DNA from: CBDHDJ01 sp965261645
GTDB taxonomy: Bacteria > Pseudomonadota > Alphaproteobacteria > SHVV01
Length of the DNA stretch: 64,000 nt
Direction of reading: 5' to 3'
Assembly (NCBI GenBank): GCA_965261645.1
Contig: CBDHDJ010000004.1
Location: forward strand, 310,001-374,000
The first letter of the stretch is position 1; every line of letters starts with the position of its first letter. Made by a program: the position numbers and the translations under genes. The notes under the pieces are model-generated. The model made no database searches. It was not told the DNA's origin and worked only from the letters and a program-made list of their open reading frames with translations. Positions 9,106 through 17,131 of the stretch are shown here, one piece after another.

Positions 9106-9752
9106 GAGTCCGCCGGCTGTGGAAGCGGCCCGACCAGCCGGGCTCGGGTGAGGCTGATGAGGTACTTGTTGAACTCATCGGCGAAGAGCAGGGCTGTGCC
9201 GGGCCAGGCCCACCAGTGATCCAGCTTGACGTGTTCGCTGAATACGGGATTCGCGGCCACCTCCGCCTCCGGCATGGCGCGGCGGAACTCGACGATGCTG
9301 CGCGGCATGTGGTAGCTCGCGGTCACCAGGCGCAGGCTGCGATAGCCCTCGGCCGCCATCCACTGCGCCGTCTCCGCCGCGTTGCCCTCGGTATCGGCGG
9401 CGTCACGCCCGAGCACGACGCAACACTCGAACTGATCCAGGTAGTCGGCCGCGCGGCGGCGCATCTCGGCGCGCGTGGTGCCCGCACCGACGCCGGAAAT
9501 GAACAGTTTCTTGGCACGCCTCTCGGCGAGAAGCGCAAGGCCGGCGTCGAGGCGCCCGACACCGCCGGTCAGCACCACGATGGCGTCGGTGATTCGCGTC
9601 TCCTCGCCGCCCTCGCGCGGCACGATGCCGGTGAACCAGAGGTACCCGCCGAGCCACACGAGCGCGATCGCGGCCACAAGCCCCGCCACGCCCCTGACCA
9701 AGCGCACCCACCGGCGCGTCGGCCGGGGACCGCGAAAGAGAGCTTTCCTCAT
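9102..9752 (-). CDS. YdcF/DUF218 family envelope protein
   Basis: 216 aa. A single N-terminal membrane anchor (about residues 21-45) precedes a DUF218 domain with DAIVVLTGGVGRLDAGLALL and LVTASYHMPRS. The family includes ElyC/SanA/YdcF envelope proteins; the biochemical role is unknown. It overlaps both neighbours by 4 bp (ATGA upstream, GTGA downstream), so it is in one operon with the HAD phosphatase and plsC. Confidence 0.85.
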   Translation of the reverse strand: MRKALFRGPRPTRRWVRLVRGVAGLVAAIALVWLGGYLWFTGIVPREGGEETRITDAIVVLTGGVGRLDAGLALLAERRAKKLFISGVGAGTTRAEMRRRAADYLDQFECCVVLGRDAADTEGNAAETAQWMAAEGYRSLRLVTASYHMPRSIVEFRRAMPEAEVAANPVFSEHVKLDHWWAWPGTALLFADEFNKYLISLTRARLVGPLPQPADS

Positions 9753-10294
9753 GAGTGCTCGCCGAGCAGCGCATCGACCGCCGCGCCGAGATCGTCATAG
9801 ACGGCCACGGGCAAGACGTGATCGGGCGGTCCCTCAGCCTCCAGTGTCCGGCCTTTGCCGGTGCGCACCAGGACGCGGCGGCAACCGGCGCGGGCGGCCG
9901 CCTCCAGGTCTGTTACATCGTCGCCGATGAACGGCGTGGCGGCCGGTTTCGACTGATAGCGCGCAAGCGCTTCGAGAAGCATATCGGGGCCCGGTTTGCG
10001 CCGGCCAGTGGGTACCCAGGGCGCATCGGTGCACGCGAGGATGTCATCGAGGTGGCCGCCGTGCGCCGCAAGGAGGTCGCAGAGCCGGTCGTGGATGCAT
10101 TCGAGCATGGCCGAATCGATGATACCGCGGCCGACAATCGACTGGTTGGTCACCACGACGACCGTGTGGCCCGCGGCGTTGAGACGCGCAACGGCCCCTG
10201 CGGCGCCGTCGATCAGTTCCAGCTGGTCGGGCGCCGTCACACGGTCGCGCCGTTCGAGATTGAGCACGCCGTCGCGATCGAGCAGCACCAGCAT
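9749..10294 (-). CDS. HAD-IIIA phosphatase, GmhB-like
   Basis: 181 aa from ATG 10294. HAD motifs are in order: LLDRDGVLN (nucleophile D6, D8), VVVTNQSIVGRG, RRKPGPDM (Lys) and FIGDDVTDLEAA (metal Asp). The layout is that of D-glycero-D-manno-heptose-1,7-bisphosphate 7-phosphatase. However, the zinc-binding Cys/His loop normally found before the RKP segment is reduced to ACTDAPWVPTG, so substrate specificity should not be assumed. The open frame extends far upstream through ftsX in the wrong frame; the correct start is 10294, 2 bp after the ftsX stop. Confidence 0.78.
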   Translation of the reverse strand: MLVLLDRDGVLNLERRDRVTAPDQLELIDGAAGAVARLNAAGHTVVVVTNQSIVGRGIIDSAMLECIHDRLCDLLAAHGGHLDDILACTDAPWVPTGRRKPGPDMLLEALARYQSKPAATPFIGDDVTDLEAAARAGCRRVLVRTGKGRTLEAEGPPDHVLPVAVYDDLGAAVDALLGEHS

Positions 10295-10296
10295 GA

Positions 10297-11184
10297 TTAC
10301 AGAAGGCGCCTGAGCGCGCGCATGACGGTAATGCGGGCGGTGAGCGTCGCGATCGCCGCGGCGGCGAGAGGCAGCGCCGCGACCGCGGCCCACTCCCCCG
10401 GCGTGAGATCGGGCTGGGGGAGGAGCGGCGCGTCGAGCTCGCCGGCTAGTTGGGCCACGACGAAAAAGGTCAGCAACGCGACCGCGAGACCGAACAGACC
10501 GCCGCGCAAGCCAAGCCCAAGCGCACGCCCTTGGAATTGACGGGCGATGTAGGAATCGCGGGCGCCGATCTGGTGGAGGATTTCGATCGTGTCGTGATGG
10601 GTGGCGAGATCGGCGCGGGTGGCGAAGACGACCACCGCCACCGCGGCCAAGCCGATCATGAGCACGACAGCGCCGGCGACGATCTGCACCGAGCGGGCGA
10701 GCCGGATGAGCTTGTCGAGCCAGAGTTTGTGGTCGTCGAGTTCGGCGCCGGGCACCTCGCGCGAAAGCCGTGTGGCGAGGGCCGCGATATCCGGCCTCGC
10801 ACCGGCTACGAGCGTAACGTCGATGAGGGGTGGAATCGGTAGATCTAGACCGAGGGTGCCCGGGCCGAGCCATGGCTCGAGCAGGGCTTCGATGTCGGAG
10901 CGCGGCAATATAGTGGCGGACGCCACACCCTCGGTCTGGAGCAGGAGATCGCGGGCCGCCTGGGCCCGGAGCATCAGATCGCCGGTCTCGGTCTGCGCCG
11001 ACGGTAAGATTTGCACGGTGAGCTTGCCGCTCAGGCTTTGGTTCCAATGCACGATCGAACCGTTGAGCGCAAGCGCGACAGCGAGGCCGAGCGCCGCGAG
11101 GAAGACCATGAGCGCGATGAGAAACGGCAGAATGCGACCTGACGCCTCCGGCTCAAAGGGAACATCGGTGCGGCGTTTCATCAT
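10297..11184 (-). CDS. ftsX: Cell division protein FtsX
   Basis: Membrane subunit of the FtsEX ABC-type complex, which controls septal peptidoglycan hydrolases. 295 aa. Four hydrophobic segments are visible (near residues 19-42, 165-190, 215-245 and 262-285), with a periplasmic loop of about 120 residues after the first, the FtsX topology. The start is 6 bp after the ftsE stop. Two ATGs (11184, 11181) are adjacent. Confidence 0.88.
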   Translation of the reverse strand: MMKRRTDVPFEPEASGRILPFLIALMVFLAALGLAVALALNGSIVHWNQSLSGKLTVQILPSAQTETGDLMLRAQAARDLLLQTEGVASATILPRSDIEALLEPWLGPGTLGLDLPIPPLIDVTLVAGARPDIAALATRLSREVPGAELDDHKLWLDKLIRLARSVQIVAGAVVLMIGLAAVAVVVFATRADLATHHDTIEILHQIGARDSYIARQFQGRALGLGLRGGLFGLAVALLTFFVVAQLAGELDAPLLPQPDLTPGEWAAVAALPLAAAAIATLTARITVMRALRRLL

Positions 11185-11190
11185 GACGCC

Positions 11191-11895
11191 TCAATCGACC
11201 GGCCGCAGGTTGGCCCGCGCAGGAGCCGGCTCGATTTGGCGCTCTGGCGCAAGCTCGCCACGGGTGAGCCGCAAAACCGGGTGATCGAGATGGGAGACCA
11301 GGCTCTGGTCGTGCGTGGCGATCACCACCGTGGTGCCGATCTTGTTGAGCTCCTCGAACAGATGGAGGATTTGGACCCCGCGTTCGGGATCGACATTTCC
11401 GGTCGGTTCGTCCGCCAGCAGCAGATTGGGCCGACCGATCACCGCGCGGGCGATCGCTACACGCTGCTTTTCCCCGTCCGACATGGTCGGCGGGTAGGCG
11501 TGCAGTTGATCCGACAACCCGACCCAATTGAGAAGCTCGGTCACATGCTCCTCGATCTCCTGCTTCTTGGCGCCTGCAATCCTTAGTGGCAGGGCCGTAT
11601 TGTCGATCGCCGAGAGATGATTGAGCAGCCGAAAATTCTGAAACACCACGCCGATACGCCGTCTCAAGGCCGGCAGTTCATCGCGTGAGGTCGCGGTGAG
11701 ATCGCGCCCGAACATCGTGATCTTGCCGCGCGCGGCGCGCTGCGCCAAATAAAGCAGGCGCAGGAGCGACGTCTTGCCGGCGCCGCTCGGTCCGGTCAGG
11801 AAATGAAACGAGCCCGGCTCCAAATGGAACGAGATGTCGCGCAACACCTCGGGTCCGTGTCCATAGCGCAGGGCGACGTTTTCGAAGCGGACCAA
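11191..11895 (-). CDS. ftsE: Cell division ATP-binding protein FtsE
   Basis: Cytoplasmic ATPase of FtsEX. Walker A TGPSGAGKTSLLR, Q-loop VVFQNFRLL, the signature segment MSDGEKQRVAIARA (MSDGE where LSGGQ is usual), Walker B NLLLADEPTGNVD and switch His in IATHDQ are all present. TTG at 11895 is chosen as start because it gives the usual N-terminus MVRFENVALRYG and has GGAGG 10 bases upstream. An ATG 57 bp further up adds a non-homologous tail. First gene of a five-gene operon. Confidence 0.87.
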   Translation of the reverse strand: MVRFENVALRYGHGPEVLRDISFHLEPGSFHFLTGPSGAGKTSLLRLLYLAQRAARGKITMFGRDLTATSRDELPALRRRIGVVFQNFRLLNHLSAIDNTALPLRIAGAKKQEIEEHVTELLNWVGLSDQLHAYPPTMSDGEKQRVAIARAVIGRPNLLLADEPTGNVDPERGVQILHLFEELNKIGTTVVIATHDQSLVSHLDHPVLRLTRGELAPERQIEPAPARANLRPVD

Positions 11896-11988
11896 AGCTA
11901 TCGCGCCTCCACCGCCAGGTGATTGACAAGGTCCCCTGACCAAACATGACATAGGCCTCTGGCGGTCGTCCAGTGCGCTCCGATGGCC

Positions 11989-12017
11989 TTGCCTCGCCCA
12001 GGGCTTGGGCCTATAAA
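11989..12017 (+). promoter_or_regulatory. Likely promoter of the zinc-ribbon gene
   Basis: TTGCCT (11989-11994) and TATAAA (12012-12017) are 17 bases apart, leaving about 30 bases to the ATG at 12048. It lies in the 150-bp gap divergent from ftsE. Confidence 0.5.
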
Positions 12018-12047
12018 AGTCTTGCCGTTAACGAGCGGCCGGTACAA

Positions 12048-12755
12048 ATGATTCTCACCTGTCCGTCCTGCGAAACCCGCTACAACCTCGATGCCGCCCT
12101 GTTGCATCCAAGCGGGCGCATGGTGCGGTGCGTGAAATGCAGCCATATGTGGACTGAACGCCCCCCTGGCGCGGCGCCCGAGGCCGCGGCCCCTCGGCTC
12201 ACGGTACCCGACGTCGATGAGGAGGTGGGTGCATCGATCCTCCAGGATGGGGATGCCGAGGAGCGACGGCCAGCGGCGGTCGCTCCGCCTCCCTCCGCGC
12301 GGCGCAGCGGTGCCGGCCAACTCATCGGTTGGGCCCTGCTGGTCGTTTTCATCATCGCCGTGGTGGGCGGCAGCGTGTTCATGCGCCACACCATTGTCGC
12401 GGTGTGGCCGCCGGCTACGGCGCTCTACCAGATGGTGGGTCTGCCCGTGCGCACGGTGGGTGAAGGGCTCGAGCTTCGCAATGTGACGTCCGCCCAGCAG
12501 CTCGAGAACGACAAGCCAACGCTCGTCATCAACGGAGAAATCGCCAATATTTCCGATGTCGTGCGTGAAGTCCCGAAAATCCGGGTCAGCCTGCTGGATG
12601 TTCGCCAACGAGAGATCTACAGCTGGGTGTTTTCGGCGTCGTCCAAGGAGCTCGCCCCGGGTCAAGCGGCCGCCTTCGATACACGCGTTGCCGAGCCGCC
12701 CGAATCCGCGCGCGGCTTGGCGGTCATGTTCTACGCCGAAGAAGAAAGCGGCTGA
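12048..12755 (+). CDS. Zinc-ribbon (MJ0042) membrane protein with DUF3426-like domain
   Basis: 235 aa from ATG 12048. The N-terminus MILTCPSCETRYNLD...MVRCVKCSHMW is a two-CxxC zinc ribbon (C5, C8; C30, C33 approx.). A charged linker follows, then one membrane segment (LIGWALLVVFIIAVVGGSVF, about residues 88-107). A C-terminal beta domain (LVINGEIANISDVVREVP) resembles DUF3426. Family members are common beside ftsE in alphaproteobacteria; function unknown. In-frame codons upstream of 12048 give no homology and overlap the promoter. Confidence 0.85.
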   Translation: MILTCPSCETRYNLDAALLHPSGRMVRCVKCSHMWTERPPGAAPEAAAPRLTVPDVDEEVGASILQDGDAEERRPAAVAPPPSARRSGAGQLIGWALLVVFIIAVVGGSVFMRHTIVAVWPPATALYQMVGLPVRTVGEGLELRNVTSAQQLENDKPTLVINGEIANISDVVREVPKIRVSLLDVRQREIYSWVFSASSKELAPGQAAAFDTRVAEPPESARGLAVMFYAEEESG

Positions 12756-12890
12756 TCGCGACCCCGCCGTCTCAATGCGTTCCGGTCCGTTGGTGCGGAT
12801 GGTGCGGGTGACGGCTCGCGCGGCGAATTCTCCACCCGCTTGGCGAAATGCCGTATAGTCGTGCGAAAGATCCACGAAGCGGGGAAAGCC

Positions 12891-13250
12891 GTGCCTCGCA
12901 TCCTCATCGCAGAGGACGATCCTGACCGCGCCCAGTTCTTGCGGCGTGCGCTGGTGAGTGTTGGGCACCAGACCACGCTCGCCGGCGACGGCGCTGAAGC
13001 GTTGCGGGCGCTCGCCCAGAGCGGCTTCGATCTCCTCCTTGCCTATATCAAGATGCCCGTGCTCGATGGTGTTGCGCTCACCCTCAAGGTGGTTAAAGAG
13101 TATCCCGATACGCGGATTATCCTGATGACGGGGTACAGCGAGGAAGCGAAGCGCGCCGGCAATCTCAAAACGCTGATCAGCGATCTCATTACCAAGCCCC
13201 TGACCGCCGAGCAGGTGGCTGACGCCGTCGACCGCGCGCTGGCCACTTGA
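12891..13250 (+). CDS. CpdR-like single-domain response regulator lacking the phospho-acceptor Asp
   Basis: 119 aa from GTG 12891, preceded by GGGGAAA. Receiver-fold landmarks are present: the acidic pair AEDDPDR (D9, D10), LMTGYS (T80) and ITKPL (K102). The beta-3 segment that should read LLLTDIxMP reads FDLLLAYIKMPVLDG, with Tyr52 (codon TAT) at the phosphorylation site. In Caulobacter-type cells CpdR is a ClpXP adaptor controlled by phosphorylation. This version either works without phosphorylation or is decaying. Size, lack of an output domain and sequence order fit CpdR, but orthology is inferred. Confidence 0.8.
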   Translation: MPRILIAEDDPDRAQFLRRALVSVGHQTTLAGDGAEALRALAQSGFDLLLAYIKMPVLDGVALTLKVVKEYPDTRIILMTGYSEEAKRAGNLKTLISDLITKPLTAEQVADAVDRALAT

Positions 13251-13308
13251 TAACGGGAGTCCGAATCCGGGTTAAGAGGGTCGTCCCATCGCGGCGGCGC
13301 GCGGCAGC

Positions 13309-15696
13309 CTAGAATCGACGCAGGAGCCGGTCGATGTAGTCGCGTTCGGAGATGGAGCGCCAAGGTTCGCCGACGCGACGGTAGAGCTCGTCGAGGATTT
13401 GCCGCGCCCGTTGGACGTCCGCTTCATCGGGAATCCGAACGCTGCGGTCGTCAATCTGTCCGCCACGCCCCATCAGCCGTCCTAGGGGATCCCGGTTGAG
13501 CCCGCCCGGACCATCGCTGTGTTGTTGGCCGTTACCGAAGCCGTCCTCCGCCAACAGCGTGCGCACCAGGTCATCCGCGCCCTGCCGCAGCTGGTCAAGT
13601 GCTTCCGACTGGGCGGCCATCGCATCACCCGGGCTTTTGCCTTCCAGACTTCGGCGCGCATCGCGCATCGCCTGATCGGCGCGTCCGAGCGGGTTCGGAA
13701 TCGATACATCGCTCTCGCCGAGCTGGCGCATGATGTCGCCAAGCATGGTCCGTAGCGCCTGCTGCTGGTCGGCCATGTCGCCGAAGTTCATGCCGTCGGG
13801 CGGCTCGCCCGTCTGTTCGCTGCGGAAGGTCTGATCGAGCAGCTGTTGCTGACGATTCATGAGGGCGTTGAGGTCGCGGAGCATTTGTTCCCCCGTGGTG
13901 TCCTGGGGCATCGCCGTGATGCCGGCACGGAGGTTTTCGAGGATGTTCTGCAGCTCCGCGAGCAGCTGACGGGCCGCTTCACGGGCGCCGAGCTGGTTGA
14001 GTTGGCGCGCCCGATCGAGCATCTCTTCGAGCTCGCCCTCACGCACCAGCGCGCCCTCGACATCGAGCGGCGGCGCGCCCTCCTCGGCCATGCGTCTCGC
14101 CTGTTCGGCGAGCGCCTGCAAATAGGCGGACATGGCCTCCTGGAGCTCATTCATGAGCCGTTCGATCTCCTCGTCCGAGGCATCGCGCGCCAGCGCGTCC
14201 ATCAACGCCGTCTGCGCCTCGCGCAGGGCTGCCTCGGCAAGCGAGACGTTGCCGTCCTCGATGCGAAGCGCGGTGTCCCACAACAAATCCTGGACCTCGG
14301 CGATCGTCTCGGGCTGGTGCTCCTCGTTGAGGCGGGCCTTGGCGCTGCGCAGGGCGAGGTGCGCCGTGACGTCGTGGTTGTATTCTTCCGGCAGGAGCGT
14401 CATCGCCCCGAGCGCTGTGGCCACGCGCTCCCACGACTCGGGCTCGAGCGAAAGGGCCTTGCGCTGCTCGATGATGGCCCGCGCGATCGGATGAAAGAAG
14501 ACCCGCTCCGGCAAGACCATCTCATAGGGGGCGCTTTCGCCGATCTGACCGGACGCATCGGTTGCGGCAAGAGTGAGGATCACCGGAAGACCCGCCCAGG
14601 GATGGGGCGTCAGGTCGTGGTAACCGGTGTCGCGCGCCGTCGTGAGGCGCAAGCCGGCCAGCGGCAGAGCAAGCTCGAGACGGGTGTCATCGCCGGGGCG
14701 GCGGAAGATCGCCTTGACCGTGCTGAGGCCATAGTCATCACGCGCCTCATAGGAAATCTTGAGGGCGCGGCGCACAGTTGTCGTCGGTTCCTCGGCCAGC
14801 ATGATGTGCGGCGCCTGATCGGTGATGACGTCGAGCTCCCAGACGCCGAGCTGGATTTGGCCCTGAATGACGGCAAGCCGGCGGCCTGTCTCGATAACGT
14901 GCTCGATCCGATGGGCTGCGGAATCGATCGCCGCGAACGGTATGGTCCGGCCATCAAGGCTCAGCGCGGGAACGCCGCGCCCGCCGCTCACGCGGGCGAG
15001 GAAGGTGGTGGCCGCGGGGATTTGCACGGTGGCCTCATCGCGTTCGGCCACGCCCAGCATGATGGGCGCGGCGCCGGTATACGCCGGCGGTGTCAACCAC
15101 GCCTCAAGCTTCGCCGCATCTGTACTCGATAAGCTGAGTTGCGGCTGAAACGCGGCCGCCAGGCGGTCGCCCACTTCCCCGCCGGCGCCGGCGAAGGTGA
15201 TCACCAGCAGGAGCGCCAGTGCGGCGCGGAGCGCGTACGGGTCACGCGCCGCCAAACCCGCGTGTGGCCAGCCGACACGCAGATTCCTGAGCTGCGCCAG
15301 CGCCCGCCGGCGATGGAGCTCCCAAAGCGCCGCACTCTTCTGATCGGTGCGCCCGGTGGCCAGCTCGTCCCCGACGGTGGTGAGCGGGCGGTGACGCAGA
15401 CCGCTTTCCATCTCCAGGCGTCGTGTCGCCTCGCCCATCGTCGGCAGCACGGTTCCGCGAATCCCCCGCCACAGCGCACCGAGGAACGCGCCGGCCAACA
15501 CCACGAGAAGAGCGAGGTGCACCCAGCCCGGGAATAAGCTCCAGACATCGGCCCAAGACAGGACGAGGAAACCACCGGCGATCGACGTGGCGGGCCACAG
15601 GGCCGGCCACAGGCGCTCCCACACCAACGCCAATCGAGCCCACTTTAGCCGGCGCGCCAACCCTGCGTCGAACGGCCTGTCGAGCCCGCGCCTCAC
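13309..15696 (-). CDS. TIGR02302/DUF4175 family large membrane protein
   Basis: 795 aa. Two N-terminal hydrophobic segments (about residues 38-55 and 58-75) and a third near 155-175 anchor the protein. A beta-rich middle part follows (LEAWLTPPAYTG, SYEARDDYGLSTVKAIF), then a long helical, Glu/Gln-rich C-terminal half with probable coiled coil (about 480-690). The length and order match TIGR02302, a conserved alphaproteobacterial family of unknown function, possibly envelope-related. GTG start at 15696 overlaps the lysA stop (GTGA). Confidence 0.85.
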   Translation of the reverse strand: MRRGLDRPFDAGLARRLKWARLALVWERLWPALWPATSIAGGFLVLSWADVWSLFPGWVHLALLVVLAGAFLGALWRGIRGTVLPTMGEATRRLEMESGLRHRPLTTVGDELATGRTDQKSAALWELHRRRALAQLRNLRVGWPHAGLAARDPYALRAALALLLVITFAGAGGEVGDRLAAAFQPQLSLSSTDAAKLEAWLTPPAYTGAAPIMLGVAERDEATVQIPAATTFLARVSGGRGVPALSLDGRTIPFAAIDSAAHRIEHVIETGRRLAVIQGQIQLGVWELDVITDQAPHIMLAEEPTTTVRRALKISYEARDDYGLSTVKAIFRRPGDDTRLELALPLAGLRLTTARDTGYHDLTPHPWAGLPVILTLAATDASGQIGESAPYEMVLPERVFFHPIARAIIEQRKALSLEPESWERVATALGAMTLLPEEYNHDVTAHLALRSAKARLNEEHQPETIAEVQDLLWDTALRIEDGNVSLAEAALREAQTALMDALARDASDEEIERLMNELQEAMSAYLQALAEQARRMAEEGAPPLDVEGALVREGELEEMLDRARQLNQLGAREAARQLLAELQNILENLRAGITAMPQDTTGEQMLRDLNALMNRQQQLLDQTFRSEQTGEPPDGMNFGDMADQQQALRTMLGDIMRQLGESDVSIPNPLGRADQAMRDARRSLEGKSPGDAMAAQSEALDQLRQGADDLVRTLLAEDGFGNGQQHSDGPGGLNRDPLGRLMGRGGQIDDRSVRIPDEADVQRARQILDELYRRVGEPWRSISERDYIDRLLRRF

Positions 15697-16988
15697 GCCG
15701 CACCCCGCGAGGTATCGGCCTCGGGCGCGGCGAGCCAGTCGGGGATCGTGTCCCTAGCGAGCAGGTCCTCGAAGCTCTGGCGCGCTCTGACGACGGCGTA
15801 GTCCGGGCCGTTGACCAGGACCTCCGGCACCAGAAGGCGGCTGTTGTAGTTAGACGCCATGACCGCACCATAGGCTCCGGCCTCGCCGATCGCGAGTAAA
15901 TCCTTCGCGTGAAGTGGCGGCATCGGCCGCGCCGCGGCGAAGACGTCCGCCGATTCACAGACCGGCCCGGCGATGTCGACCGGCGTTTCAGTGGCGCCCG
16001 CGCGGGCTTCACGCACGGGCCGTATGGCGTGCCAAGCCTCGTACATGCTGGGCCGCATGAGGTCGTTCATCGCGCCATCGACGATCAGGACACGGCGGTC
16101 CGCCATGTCCTTTTCGTAAGTGATTCGCGTGACGAGCACGCCTGCAGCGCCGACCAACGCGCGCCCCGGTTCGAGCAGGACGGTGCAGCCGAGCGGGGCC
16201 AACAATCGCTCGATCAGGGCGGCATAACTTGCCGGCGCGGGTGGCGTCTCGTCCCGATAGCGAATTCCGAGGCCGCCTCCGAGATCGATGCGGCGGATGT
16301 CGTGGCCAGCGCCGCGCAACGCGCCCACCGCATCGGCCAAGAGCCCGAATGCCGCCTCGAAGGGGGCGAGATCCATGACCTGCGATCCGATATGGACCGC
16401 GATGCCGGCGACATCGATCGCCGGCAGGTCCGCGGCCTTGGCGTAGAGCTCCCGTGCCTGCGGCCAGGGAATGCCGAATTTGTTTCCACGCCGGCCGGTG
16501 GTGATCTTGGCGTGAGTCGCGGCATCAACATCGGGATTGATGCGGAGCGCGATCGGGGCGGCCGTGCCGCGCGCCCGGGCGATCTCGTCGATGGTCTCGA
16601 GTTCGGCTTCGGATTCAACGTTGATCTGGAATATGCCCGCCTCGAGCGCGAAGGCGATTTCCGCCGCTGTCTTGCCGACCCCCGAGAAGATGATCCGCTC
16701 GGGTGCGATGCCGGCCGCCAGCGCCCGGCGCAGCTCACCCTCCGAATCGACATCGGCGCCCGCCCCAAACCCGCCCAGCGTATGGATCACGGAGAGATTG
16801 GAGTTGGCCTTGACGGCGTAGAAGATCGTCGCGTCGAGCGCGGCGAAGGCGTCGGCGAACGCGCGGTAGTTGTCGCGGAGCGCGGCCGTCGAATAGCAGT
16901 AAAACGGCGTGCCGATATCGGCGGCGATGACCGAGAGCGCAACATCCTCGGCAGAGAGCTCGCCATTCTTGTAAGCAAAGGCGCTCAC
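15693..16988 (-). CDS. lysA: Diaminopimelate decarboxylase
   Basis: PLP enzyme making lysine from meso-diaminopimelate. 431 aa with the PLP lysine in FYAVKANSN (K60), the glycine-rich phosphate site DLGGGLGIRY, EPGRALVGAAG and the active-site Cys in GPVCESADVF. It starts at GTG 16988, 17 bp after lptM, and is followed by the overlapping TIGR02302 gene, so argH-lptM-lysA-TIGR02302 form one transcription unit. Confidence 0.95.
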   Translation of the reverse strand: MSAFAYKNGELSAEDVALSVIAADIGTPFYCYSTAALRDNYRAFADAFAALDATIFYAVKANSNLSVIHTLGGFGAGADVDSEGELRRALAAGIAPERIIFSGVGKTAAEIAFALEAGIFQINVESEAELETIDEIARARGTAAPIALRINPDVDAATHAKITTGRRGNKFGIPWPQARELYAKAADLPAIDVAGIAVHIGSQVMDLAPFEAAFGLLADAVGALRGAGHDIRRIDLGGGLGIRYRDETPPAPASYAALIERLLAPLGCTVLLEPGRALVGAAGVLVTRITYEKDMADRRVLIVDGAMNDLMRPSMYEAWHAIRPVREARAGATETPVDIAGPVCESADVFAAARPMPPLHAKDLLAIGEAGAYGAVMASNYNSRLLVPEVLVNGPDYAVVRARQSFEDLLARDTIPDWLAAPEADTSRGAA

Positions 16989-17005
16989 GATCCCTCCCGG
17001 CGCGA

Positions 17006-17131
17006 TTACGCCGCCTCCTGCTCAGCCGCTTGATCCTCAGGCGGTGGCTCGAGCCCACCTTTCTTGCCGCAGGCCGCCAGCGAGAAGCCGAGCGCGGCCA
17101 CCACGAGGAGGACGATGAGGCGGCGCGTCAC
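17006..17131 (-). CDS. lptM: Small lipoprotein, LptM/YifL type
   Basis: 41 aa from GTG 17131. An N-terminal MTRR and hydrophobic core lead to the lipobox LAAC with Cys21, followed by GKKGGLEPPP, the CGxKGxL signature of LptM. In E. coli LptM assists disulfide maturation of the LPS translocon subunit LptD. It overlaps the argH stop by GTGA, the usual alphaproteobacterial order argH-lptM-lysA. Confidence 0.85.
   Translation of the reverse strand: MTRRLIVLLVVAALGFSLAACGKKGGLEPPPEDQAAEQEAA

Noticed and set aside
9749..11047. A 432-codon open frame covering the HAD gene and the ftsX region
   Set aside because: Only the last 181 codons resemble a protein family; the rest is arginine-rich antisense-frame reading of ftsX.
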